Source of the DNA: Spirochaetota bacterium
Lineage (GTDB): Bacteria; Spirochaetota; Spirochaetia; Treponematales; UBA12059
NCBI GenBank assembly: GCA_022709445.1
Contig: JAKLIU010000087.1
Span: 1 to 7,951 of the forward strand
Reading direction: 5' to 3'
Length of the DNA stretch: 7,951 nt
Below the pieces are notes generated by a model, which worked only from the letters and a program-made list of their open reading frames with translations, searched no databases and had not been told where the DNA came from. This document shows positions 1-6,459 of the stretch, piece by piece (position 1 is the stretch's first letter; each line of letters begins with the position of its first letter). Both the position numbers and the translations under genes were made by a program.

Positions 1-63
1 AGCAGCAGCAGATGGGCATGCAGCAGCAGCAGATGGGCATGCAGAACATGCAGATGGGCATGC
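1..63 (+). repeat. 21-bp in-frame tandem repeat encoding a QQQQMGM-like heptad
   Basis: Bases 1-21 and 22-42 are identical 21-bp units, and 43-63 is a third copy with about 4 mismatches, all in its first third. Each unit is CAG-rich and ends in ATGGGCATGC. The units encode a Gln-Gln-Gln-Gln-Met-Gly-Met type heptad in the fliN/fliY linker. The array may extend left of the window. Because 21 is a multiple of 3, gain or loss of a unit would keep the frame. Confidence 0.9.
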
Positions 64-506
64 AGAACGCCCAGGGCATGCCGGGCATGCCGGGCATGCA
101 GGGGATGGCTCCCATGGGTTACCAGCAGCCGATGTACCAGCCCCAGCCCGGGGCATACCAGTCCCCGTTCATGGGCATGTCCCAGCCCAACGTCCAGCCG
201 GTGCAGTTCGCCAACCTCGGCATGGGCCGCGGCGCGCAGGAATCGGGCAACATCGGCCTGATCATGGACGTGTACATGGAGCTCACCGTCGAGCTCGGCC
301 GTACCAAGAAGCTCATCAAGGACATCCTGGGCATCGGGGAAGGCACCATCATCGAGCTGGACAAGCTTGCCGGCGAGCCGGTGGACATCCTCGTGAACCA
401 CAAGCTCATCGCCAAGGGCGAGGTGGTGGTCATCGACGAGAATTTCGGCGTGCGCGTCACCGAGATCGTATCGCCCATCGAGCGCATGGCGGACATGGGG
501 TCCTGA
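1..506 (+). CDS. fliN: Flagellar motor switch protein FliN/FliY, 3' part (5' truncated by window edge)
   Basis: The reading frame is open to the left edge (Gln codons from base 3), so the gene begins outside the window. FliN/FliY is a cytoplasmic C-ring protein that helps set rotation direction and docks export substrates at the flagellar base. The visible part has two regions. The first 70 or so residues are a low-complexity linker rich in Met, Gln, Gly and Pro (about 15 Met in 58 residues). After it comes a typical SpoA/FliN C-terminal domain, from about SGNIGLIMDVYMELTVELGR to VRVTEIVSP, with the family pattern of a GxGTIIELDKLAGEPVDILVN core followed by GEVVVIDENFGVRV. The stop is TGA at 504-506. 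Whether the missing N-terminus carries a CheC/FliM-like domain (FliY) or is short (FliN) cannot be seen; spirochaetal homologues are often called FliY. An intrinsic terminator follows directly. Confidence 0.93.
   Translation, partial: QQQMGMQQQQMGMQNMQMGMQNAQGMPGMPGMQGMAPMGYQQPMYQPQPGAYQSPFMGMSQPNVQPVQFANLGMGRGAQESGNIGLIMDVYMELTVELGRTKKLIKDILGIGEGTIIELDKLAGEPVDILVNHKLIAKGEVVVIDENFGVRVTEIVSPIERMADMGS
74..100 (+). repeat. 9-bp tandem repeat GGGCATGCC/A, three copies (Gly-Met-Pro)
   Basis: GGGCATGCC at 74-82, GGGCATGCC at 83-91 and GGGCATGCA at 92-100 encode GMPGMPGMQ. This second, shorter array sits downstream of the 21-bp repeats in the same linker and looks like local slippage growth. Each unit contains the palindrome GCATGC. 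Confidence 0.85.
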
Positions 507-528
507 ACCCCTTCCACGCAGCATGGAC

Positions 529-556
529 AGCCGCCCGCGAGGGCGGCTTTTTCTTT
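529..556 (+). terminator. Intrinsic (rho-independent) terminator after fliN/fliY
   Basis: AGCCGCCC (529-536) pairs with GGGCGGCT (541-548) as an 8-bp, almost all G:C stem closed by a GCGA tetraloop. It is followed by a T-rich run, TTTTTCTTT (548-556). It begins 23 nt after the fliN/fliY stop. The geometry is classical. It lies inside a cluster usually thought of as one operon, so it may be partial or may truly end the upstream transcript. Confidence 0.88.
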
Positions 557-572
557 GCCGCCCAAAGACTTG

Positions 573-601
573 TTGCCATTTCCCCCGCTTTGGATTAAAA
601 T
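573..601 (+). promoter_or_regulatory. Sigma70-type promoter for fliO and downstream export genes
   Basis: The -35 box TTGCCA (573-578, 5 of 6 to TTGACA) and the -10 box TAAAAT (596-601, 5 of 6 to TATAAT) are separated by exactly 17 nt. The stretch is clearly more AT-rich than the surrounding coding DNA and sits just after the terminator. Transcription would start near 608-610, at or inside the fliO ribosome binding site. The match is by eye; no start site has been mapped. Confidence 0.7.
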
Positions 602-607
602 GCCCGC

Positions 608-614
608 GGAGGGG
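608..614 (+). promoter_or_regulatory. Ribosome binding site deciding a TTG start for fliO
   Basis: GGAGGGG lies 3 nt before TTG at 618. The same ten bases GCGGAGGGGA recur before fliP (1218-1227), where the ATG follows 2 nt after the G-run. The in-frame ATG at 600 has no Shine-Dalgarno sequence and overlaps the predicted -10 box. An in-frame TTG at 555 lies in the terminator tail. TTG 618 is therefore preferred. Confidence 0.75.
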
Positions 615-617
615 AAA

Positions 618-1196
618 TTGAAAAAGGTCATCCGCCTTCTCGGCGCGGCGGCCTTCTGTCTTGTCGTATCCACGGCGTCGTACGCCCAGGATGCGGCGGC
701 CGGAAGCCCGGGCGTCGACGAAACCACGCTCGCCATAGACGACCCGGCCGCTGCCGCGGAAAGCCCCGCGGGCGGGACTTCCATACTCCCGTACGCGTTG
801 CGCATGGTCCTGGTGCTGGGCCTGGTGCTCGCCGCGATCTACGGCCTGTACGCCCTGCTCAGGCGCAACGCCAGGCCCCGGGCGCGCGAGGATGCCTACC
901 TGCGCGTGCTCGCCAGCGCCCAGCTGTCTCCCGGCCGGTTCCTCCACGTCGCGTCGCTCGGCGACCGCGCATGGCTGGTGGGCTCGACTGACGCATCCAT
1001 GAGCCTCATCGCCGAGATAGAGGACAAGGAGCTGGTGGACACCCTGGAACTCAAGGCCCAGGCCTCGCCGGAAGCTCCGCGCGCGGATTTTTCGACCTTC
1101 CTCTCGACCTGGCTCAAGCCGAAAACCGGAGGCAAGCCCCGGTCCGGCACGCCGGACTTCTTTTCCAGGCAACGGGACCGGCTCAGGAAGTTCTGA
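618..1196 (+). CDS. fliO: Flagellar export apparatus assembly protein FliO (FliZ-like)
   Basis: FliO is a small bitopic membrane protein that stabilises assembly of the FliP ring of the flagellar type III export gate. From TTG 618 the product is 192 residues. It has a signal peptide of about 24 residues (KKVIRLLGAAAFCLVVSTASYAQ), a short Ala/Asp-rich extracytoplasmic stretch, and one strong membrane segment at about 56-84 (ILPYALRMVLVLGLVLAAIYGLYALLRRN). A soluble cytoplasmic domain follows, with the FliO-type pattern LRVLASAQLSPGRFLHVASLGDRAWLVGSTD, and then a basic tail ending DRLRKF. FliO sequences are poorly conserved, so identification rests on topology, this pattern and the position directly before fliP. 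Spirochaete literature sometimes calls this gene fliZ. It is separated from fliN/fliY by a terminator and appears to be the first gene of a new transcript. Starting at ATG 600 would add six residues; at TTG 555, 21. Confidence 0.85.
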   Translation: MKKVIRLLGAAAFCLVVSTASYAQDAAAGSPGVDETTLAIDDPAAAAESPAGGTSILPYALRMVLVLGLVLAAIYGLYALLRRNARPRAREDAYLRVLASAQLSPGRFLHVASLGDRAWLVGSTDASMSLIAEIEDKELVDTLELKAQASPEAPRADFSTFLSTWLKPKTGGKPRSGTPDFFSRQRDRLRKF

Positions 1197-1228
1197 GCCG
1201 CCCGGGATCGCTGCTTCGCGGAGGGGAC

Positions 1229-2095
1229 ATGCGACGAGTTTTCATCATCATGGCGTTGTGCCTCGCGTCCGCGCTTCCCGTCCACGCCCAGGACGGGACG
1301 CCCGCGTTCCCGTCGACCCCGGCGGACACCGCCCGGACCGTCCCCGTGCCCTCGGCCGCGACGCCCCGCGCCGCCACGACCGGGCTGCCGGACCTGCCGT
1401 CGGCCATACCCCTGGTTGACCTGACCATAAAGAACCCTACCACGGGCAAGGAAGTGGCGTTCAGCCTGCAGCTCCTGCTCCTCCTGACCGTGCTCTCCCT
1501 GGCTCCCAGCCTGATCATCCTGCTGACCAGCTTCCTGCGCATATCCATCGTGCTCGACTTCGTCAAGCGCGCCCTGGCCCTGCAGCAGGTCCCGCCCACC
1601 CAGGTCCTGATGGGCATAGCCTTCTTCCTGACCGTGTTCATCATGTGGCCCACCTTCGAGGAAGCCTACGAAAAGGCCGTGGTGCCCATGTCCGAGGGGA
1701 CCATCACCGTGGCCGAGGCCTACAAGGAGGCCGAGAAGCCGTTCCGCCTGTTCATGTACTCGCAGATGCGCAGCGATCCTGAGAACATCCGCCTGTTCAT
1801 GACCATGCGCGGCCTGCCCAAGCCCCAGTCCCTCGCCGACGTGCCCACCTACATCCTGGTGCCGGCCTTCATCCTCAACGAGCTGACCGTCGCGTTCAAG
1901 ATAGGCATCCTCCTGTTCATACCGTTCATCATCATCGACATGGTGGTGGCCTCCGTGCTCATGTCGATGGGCATGATCATGCTGCCGCCGGTCATGATCT
2001 CGACGCCCTTCAAGCTGATCCTGTTCGTCCTGGTTGACGGCTGGAACCTCATGGCCAGGCAGCTGGTCGAGTCCTTCCTGAGGAACGGCCTGTGA
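1229..2095 (+). CDS. fliP: Flagellar type III export gate protein FliP
   Basis: FliP forms the pentameric core of the FliP5-FliQ4-FliR1 export pore in the inner membrane at the flagellar base. The 288-residue product starts at ATG 1229 behind GGAGGGG (1220-1226). It has a cleavable signal peptide (MRRVFIIMALCLASALPVHA), as is usual for FliP, then an unusually long Ser/Thr/Pro/Ala-rich segment (about 22-65) before the conserved body. Family landmarks are LAPSLIILLTSFLRI in the first core membrane segment (about 80-105), MGIAFFLTVFIMWPTF (about 128-143), and a long conserved block from about 208 (YILVPAFILNELTVAFKIG) through PFIIIDMVVASVLMSMGM and LPPVMISTPFKLILFVLVDGW. The family is commonly about 245-270 residues; the excess here is the region after the signal peptide. 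The stop overlaps the fliQ start (GTGA). Confidence 0.97.
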   Translation: MRRVFIIMALCLASALPVHAQDGTPAFPSTPADTARTVPVPSAATPRAATTGLPDLPSAIPLVDLTIKNPTTGKEVAFSLQLLLLLTVLSLAPSLIILLTSFLRISIVLDFVKRALALQQVPPTQVLMGIAFFLTVFIMWPTFEEAYEKAVVPMSEGTITVAEAYKEAEKPFRLFMYSQMRSDPENIRLFMTMRGLPKPQSLADVPTYILVPAFILNELTVAFKIGILLFIPFIIIDMVVASVLMSMGMIMLPPVMISTPFKLILFVLVDGWNLMARQLVESFLRNGL

Positions 2096-2361
2096 GCGTC
2101 GGCGACGCCTCCACCCTCATGACGGGCGCCATCGTGCAGATCCTCATGCTCGCGGCTCCCGTGCTCCTGACCGCCCTGGTCGTGGGACTGGTCATCAGCA
2201 TCGTGCAGGCCACCACCAGCATCCAGGAACAGACCCTCACCTTCGTGCCCAAGATAGCGGCCATCATGATCGTGCTGATGCTCCTCGCGGGCTGGATGTT
2301 CTCCGAGCTGGGGGACTACACCAGGCGGCTGTTCGACCTGATCCCGGGGATGGCCGGATGA
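2092..2361 (+). CDS. fliQ: Flagellar type III export gate protein FliQ
   Basis: FliQ wraps around FliP/FliR as a two-helix hairpin in the export pore. The product is 89 residues, the same length I recall for the enterobacterial protein. It has two membrane segments (about 13-37 and 52-69) flanking the conserved loop ISIVQATTSIQEQTLTFVPK. The GTG start at 2092 overlaps the fliP stop in GTGA, with GAGGA at 2080-2084 seven nt upstream, inside fliP, which implies translational coupling. The next in-frame ATG (codon 10) would cut into the conserved N-terminus, so GTG is preferred. Confidence 0.96.
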   Translation: MSVGDASTLMTGAIVQILMLAAPVLLTALVVGLVISIVQATTSIQEQTLTFVPKIAAIMIVLMLLAGWMFSELGDYTRRLFDLIPGMAG

Positions 2362-2386
2362 GCCTTCCCGCCGCGCGGAGCCGCCC

Positions 2387-3169
2387 GTGCTGAACGAGCT
2401 GGTGGCCGACGCAGACCTCCTGTTCCTCATCGCGGTGCGCGTGCTGGCCCTGGTGGAGACCGCTCCCCTCCTGTCGGGCGACGGCGTGCCCCAGGCGGCC
2501 AAGGTGACCCTGGCGGGCTTCGCGGCGGCCGCCGTGTTCCCCTGGGTCAAGGAAGCGGGCTACCCGGTCCCCGGGACCCTCGCCGCCTACGTGGGCGCCA
2601 TCGTGGGCGAGGCCATGATCGGGCTGATCATGGGCTTCTTCCTCACCGCCGTGTACTCGGCCTTCACCACGGCCGGCCAGTTCTTCTCCCTGCAGATGGG
2701 CCTGTCCGCCTCCGAGACCTACGACCCGCTGGCCCAGACCGAGATACCCGTGGTGGGGCAGTTCATGAACCTGATCGCCATGTTCGTGTTCGTGACCGCC
2801 AGCGGTTTCCAGCGCCTGTTCGTGCTGGGCGTGGGCGGGAGCTTCAGGGCCCTCAAGGTGGCGGACCTGCTGTCCAGGCGGGACGACTGGTACGCGTACG
2901 TGGCGGGGTCGATGGGATCCCTGTTCCTGAACGCCCTGGTCCTGTCGTTCCCCATATTCGGAACGCTCCTCCTGGTGTCGGTGACCATGGGGCTCTTCTC
3001 CAAGGCCGCCCCCCAGATGAACCTGCTCACGGAGGGCTTCCCCATCTCGATCATCGTCGCCTTCATCCTGATGGCCACTTCCATGCCCTACATGATAGAG
3101 GCGTTCTCCTCGCTCATCGACACCGGCTTCGAGGGCATGGCCCTGGTGCTTTCCGGGGGCGGCTCGTGA
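2387..3169 (+). CDS. fliR: Flagellar type III export gate protein FliR
   Basis: FliR is the single-copy subunit that completes the helical FliP/FliQ/FliR pore. The product is 260 residues, close to the usual family length, with about six hydrophobic segments. Family landmarks are RVLALVETAPLLSG near the N-terminus, a GEAMIGLIMGF block with Gly74-Glu75, the amphipathic GQFFSLQMGLSASETYDP stretch, and GLFSKAAPQMNLLTEGFPI near the C-terminus, which corresponds to the conserved R-x-x-P-Q-x-N...GFP motif. The start is GTG 2387, with GCGGAG (2375-2380) six nt upstream. A 25-nt gap separates it from fliQ. Its stop overlaps the flhB start (GTGA). Confidence 0.96.
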   Translation: MLNELVADADLLFLIAVRVLALVETAPLLSGDGVPQAAKVTLAGFAAAAVFPWVKEAGYPVPGTLAAYVGAIVGEAMIGLIMGFFLTAVYSAFTTAGQFFSLQMGLSASETYDPLAQTEIPVVGQFMNLIAMFVFVTASGFQRLFVLGVGGSFRALKVADLLSRRDDWYAYVAGSMGSLFLNALVLSFPIFGTLLLVSVTMGLFSKAAPQMNLLTEGFPISIIVAFILMATSMPYMIEAFSSLIDTGFEGMALVLSGGGS

Positions 3170-4353
3170 GCGCGGCGCTTGGCCGGAAAACCCGCGGCGC
3201 GCGCTACCGCCGGTACGCCGCGCCGCCCGCGGCCCTCGCCGCGGTGCACCTCCAGTGGTTCGCCCCCGAGGACGAGGGCAAGACCGAGGAACCGACCGAG
3301 TACCGGCTGCGCAAGGCGAGGGAGGAAGGCCGCGTCGCCAAGAGCCAGGAGCTCGTGGGCGCCCTGGGCCTGCTCCTGCCGGCGTCCGCCCTGGCCATAT
3401 TCGCGCCCTGGATGATCACGTCGCTCAGGGACATGACCCGCTGGTTCCTGGAGGTCTCGATAGAGCTGGACCCCGCCACCGACCTGCCGACCATCGGCAG
3501 GGCTTTCATGTCGCACTTTCCCAGGCTGGTCCTGCCCGTCGCGCTGGTGGCGGTGGTCGCTGCCCTGTTCTCCAACCTCCTGCAGGTCGGGTTCCTGTTC
3601 ACCACCAAGCCCCTGAAGCCGGACGTGAAGAAGGTGATTCCCAACTTCCCGCAGTACTTCAAGCGGACCATGTTCTCCATGGAAGGGCTGTTCAACCTGG
3701 CCAAGTCCATCATCAAGATAGCCCTCGTGGGGGTGATAGGCTACCTGAACGTGGTCGCCAACCTGCCGGCGCTGCGGCGGCTGTACACGGCCACCGTGTG
3801 GACCTCCACCAACCTGGTGTCCAGGATCGCGCTGGCCATCATCCTGGAGTCCGCGATCCTGATGCTGGCGCTGGCGGTGCCCGACTACCTGTTCCAGCGG
3901 CACCAGTTCAAGAAGAACCTCAAGATGACCAAGCAGGAGATCAAGGAAGAGCACAAAATGTTCGAGGGCGACCCGAGGGTCAAGGGGCGCATCAGGGAAC
4001 GGATGCGCGAGATCCTGTCCCGCAACATGGCGGCCAACGTGCCCAAGGCGGACGTGCTGGTGACCAACCCGACCCACTTCGCGATTGCGCTGGAGTTCGA
4101 CCCGCGGGTGATGGCCGTCCCCATGGTCACGGCCAAGGGAGCCGACGAGCTGGCCTTGCGCATGAGGGCCATCGCCAAGGAGCACGGCGTCGCCACGATA
4201 GAGAACAAGCCGCTGGCCCGCGCCCTGTACGCCACCGCCGAGGTGGGCGACCCGGTCCCGGAACAGTACTATGACGCCATAGCCAAGCTCCTGGCCCACG
4301 TGGCCAGGATCGACAAGCGCGTCGCCGACAAGCTGTCGGCCGTGAGCGCGTAG
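3166..4353 (+). CDS. flhB: Flagellar export switch protein FlhB with N-terminal extension
   Basis: FlhB is the inner-membrane gate protein that switches export from rod/hook to filament substrates after self-cleavage within its Asn-Pro-Thr-His motif. The 395-residue product begins at GTG 3166, overlapping fliR by 4 nt. It has a basic, Ala-rich extension of about 28 residues, then LQWFAPEDEGKTEEPTEYRL, where the usual FlhB N-terminus (xxKTExPTxxRLxKAREEG) begins near residue 37. Four membrane segments follow (near 64-87, 118-145, 172-195 and 215-240). A charged linker with KEEHKMFEGDPRVKGRIR comes next, and then the autoprotease domain with NPTH intact at 301-304. The enterobacterial Asn is at 269, so the shift of 32 equals the extension. 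The Shine-Dalgarno for GTG 3166 is poor (GGGGGCGG at 3154-3161). A later GTG (Val27) would keep only HLQWF and has no visible RBS, so the start is less certain than the gene. Confidence 0.96.
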   Translation: MSAALGRKTRGARYRRYAAPPAALAAVHLQWFAPEDEGKTEEPTEYRLRKAREEGRVAKSQELVGALGLLLPASALAIFAPWMITSLRDMTRWFLEVSIELDPATDLPTIGRAFMSHFPRLVLPVALVAVVAALFSNLLQVGFLFTTKPLKPDVKKVIPNFPQYFKRTMFSMEGLFNLAKSIIKIALVGVIGYLNVVANLPALRRLYTATVWTSTNLVSRIALAIILESAILMLALAVPDYLFQRHQFKKNLKMTKQEIKEEHKMFEGDPRVKGRIRERMREILSRNMAANVPKADVLVTNPTHFAIALEFDPRVMAVPMVTAKGADELALRMRAIAKEHGVATIENKPLARALYATAEVGDPVPEQYYDAIAKLLAHVARIDKRVADKLSAVSA

Positions 4354-4361
4354 GAGAGCCG

Positions 4362-6455
4362 ATGTCCGACACCAAGCGGGTGTTCCGCGAGACCTTCCTG
4401 ACCAACCCATCGGACTACGCCGTGGCCATAGGCGTGGTGACCGTGGTGCTGATGATCATCATACCCGTGCCCACCGTGCTCCTGGACCTGATGATGGCCC
4501 TCAACCTGGCCCTGTCCCTGCTCATCATCCTCATCGTGATGTACACGAGGAAGGCCATAGAGTTCTCCATCTTCCCGACCATGATCCTGGTCACCACGGT
4601 GTTCGGCCTGGCCCTCAACATCTCTTCCACGCGCCTGATCCTCCTCAAGGGCTCGCGTTTCGACGGCCGGATCATCAGGGCCTTCAGCTCCTTCGTGACC
4701 GGCAGCTCGGGCACCGAGGGCCTGGTGATCGGCTTCATCATCTTCATCGTGATCATCGCGGTGCAGGCCATCGTGATCACCAAGGGCGCGACGCGCATCG
4801 CCGAGGTGGCGGCCCGCTTCACGCTGGACGGCATGCAGGTCAAGCAGATGGCCATCGAGTCGGAGTACAACTCGGGCGCGATCAGCGAGGACGAGGCGAA
4901 GCTCCGCAAGGAGGAAGTCCAGCGGGAAGTGGACTTCTACGGCCAGATGGACGGTGCCAGCAAGTTCGTCTCGGGCAACGTGACGATAGGCATCTTCATC
5001 AGCGTCATCAACCTGATCGGCGGCTTCGTCGTCGGCATGGTGCTGCACGGCGAGAGCTTCCAGACGGCCCTGGCCACCTACTCCAGCCTCACCATCGGCG
5101 ACGGCCTGGTGTCGCAGCTGCCGGCGCTCCTGGTGTCGGTAGCCACCGGCATCATCGTCACGCGCGCCAACAGCCAGGGCACCTTCGGCGCGGACGTGAC
5201 CAGGCAGTTCACCCAGAACGCGCGGATCTACTGGATCGGGGCGGCGGTCATGCTCGCCCTGGCGCTGCTCCCGGGCTTCCCGTGGTACCTGCTGGTGCCG
5301 CTCTCGGCGGCCATGGCCTTCCTGGCCTGGCGCCTGTCCAGGAACCAGGTGCTGGAATCGGACAAGGCCAGGACCCGCGCTGCGGAGGGGTCCGGGCGCA
5401 AGGCGGAGTCCTCGCAGGAGCTCTCCCCCGTGGTGCCGCTGGATCCCATCAGCCTGGAGCTGGGCTACGGGCTCATACCGCTGGTGGACAAGGACAAGGG
5501 AGCGGAACTGCTGGAACGGGTCACCCGGATACGCAAGGAGAGCGCCCTGGACATGGGTCTGGTGGTGCCGCGCATCCGGATCATAGACAACATGCGCCTC
5601 GAGCCCTCCGAGTACTGCTTCAAGATACGGGGCGTGGAAGTTGGGCGGGGCGTGATACGCCTGGGCTACTACCTGGCGATCAATCCCGGGGGCGTCACCG
5701 AGGAAGTCCCCGGCGAGCGGGCCAAGGATCCCGCCTTCGGCCTGCCGGCCGTGTGGATAGGCGAGGATTCCCGCGACCGCGCGGAGCGCTCGGGCTACAC
5801 CGTGGTCGACGCGCCGAGCATCGTGGCCACGCACCTGACGGAGATCATCAAGCGCTACGCCGCCGACATCCTGGGCCGCCAGGAGGTGCAGTCCATGCTG
5901 GAGGCCCTGCGCAAGGACTACCCGGCCGTGGTGGACGACGTGCAGAAGCACCTGTCCCTGGGCGAGATGCAGAAGGTGTTCCAGGGCCTCTTGCGCGAAC
6001 AGGTTTCCATACGCAACCTGGTGGCCATCCTCGAGACCCTCGCGGACTACTCCGGGGTCACCAAGGATCCGGGCTTCCTGGTCGAGAAAGCCAGGCAGGC
6101 ACTTGGCAGGCAGATCTGCCTGCAGTACGCGGACCAGGACAAGACGCTCAAGGCCCTGACCATAGAACCGGGCCTGGAGCAGCGCATCATGGACAGCCGC
6201 GTGGACACTCCCGCCGGTCCCATCGCGGCCCTGGAACCGGCCGTGCAGCGGCAGTGGATCAAGGCCCTGACCCTGGCGGTCAGCGCCGTGCAGAAGCAGG
6301 GCCTGTTCCCGCTCATCCTGTGCTCGGAGGCCGCCCGCGCCCTGGTGAAATCCAGCACGGAGCGCGAAATCCCGGACCTGGTGGTGATCTCCGTGCCGGA
6401 GATCGCCGCGGACGTCCAGGTAGAGGCCATCGGCGAGATTCGGATCGAAGGATGA
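4362..6455 (+). CDS. flhA: Flagellar export gate protein FlhA
   Basis: FlhA is the largest gate component. Its membrane half forms a nonameric ion-conducting ring, and its cytoplasmic half receives chaperone-substrate complexes. The product is 697 residues, the normal length. ATG 4362 follows AGGAG (4352-4356), which overlaps the flhB stop. The N-terminal half carries about eight membrane segments and family blocks: DLMMALNLALSLLIIL, FSIFPTMILVTTVFGLALN then ISSTRLILLKG (about 69-96), AARFTLDGMQVKQMAIE (150-166) and GDGLVSQLPALLVSVATG. The cytoplasmic domain runs from about 361 (DPISLELGYGLIPLVD) to the end, including RIRIIDNMRLEPSEYCFKIRG. It differs from the enterobacterial consensus at the ARFTLDxMPGKQMAID block (Gln-Val replaces Pro-Gly) and at Gly82, where many FlhA have Arg-Leu. 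It lies 8 nt after flhB and 4 nt before flhF. Confidence 0.97.
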   Translation: MSDTKRVFRETFLTNPSDYAVAIGVVTVVLMIIIPVPTVLLDLMMALNLALSLLIILIVMYTRKAIEFSIFPTMILVTTVFGLALNISSTRLILLKGSRFDGRIIRAFSSFVTGSSGTEGLVIGFIIFIVIIAVQAIVITKGATRIAEVAARFTLDGMQVKQMAIESEYNSGAISEDEAKLRKEEVQREVDFYGQMDGASKFVSGNVTIGIFISVINLIGGFVVGMVLHGESFQTALATYSSLTIGDGLVSQLPALLVSVATGIIVTRANSQGTFGADVTRQFTQNARIYWIGAAVMLALALLPGFPWYLLVPLSAAMAFLAWRLSRNQVLESDKARTRAAEGSGRKAESSQELSPVVPLDPISLELGYGLIPLVDKDKGAELLERVTRIRKESALDMGLVVPRIRIIDNMRLEPSEYCFKIRGVEVGRGVIRLGYYLAINPGGVTEEVPGERAKDPAFGLPAVWIGEDSRDRAERSGYTVVDAPSIVATHLTEIIKRYAADILGRQEVQSMLEALRKDYPAVVDDVQKHLSLGEMQKVFQGLLREQVSIRNLVAILETLADYSGVTKDPGFLVEKARQALGRQICLQYADQDKTLKALTIEPGLEQRIMDSRVDTPAGPIAALEPAVQRQWIKALTLAVSAVQKQGLFPLILCSEAARALVKSSTEREIPDLVVISVPEIAADVQVEAIGEIRIEG

Positions 6456-6459
6456 AATC

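Noticed and set aside
555..617. In-frame TTG at 555 as the fliO start
   Set aside because: It lies in the terminator T-run, has no Shine-Dalgarno sequence, and would be upstream of the predicted promoter. The added residues precede a complete signal peptide.
1197..1228. Possible promoter or terminator in the fliO-fliP gap
   Set aside because: The 32-nt gap contains only the fliP ribosome binding site and a weak CGC/GCG inverted repeat. No T-run or -10/-35 pair is visible.
3255..4274. Plus-strand overlapping open frames within flhB (3255-4274) and flhA (5282-6472)
   Set aside because: Products are rich in Pro, Gly, Arg and Ala with no domain, and they are out of frame with clear FlhB and FlhA. 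GC-rich sequence lacks stop codons in these frames by chance.
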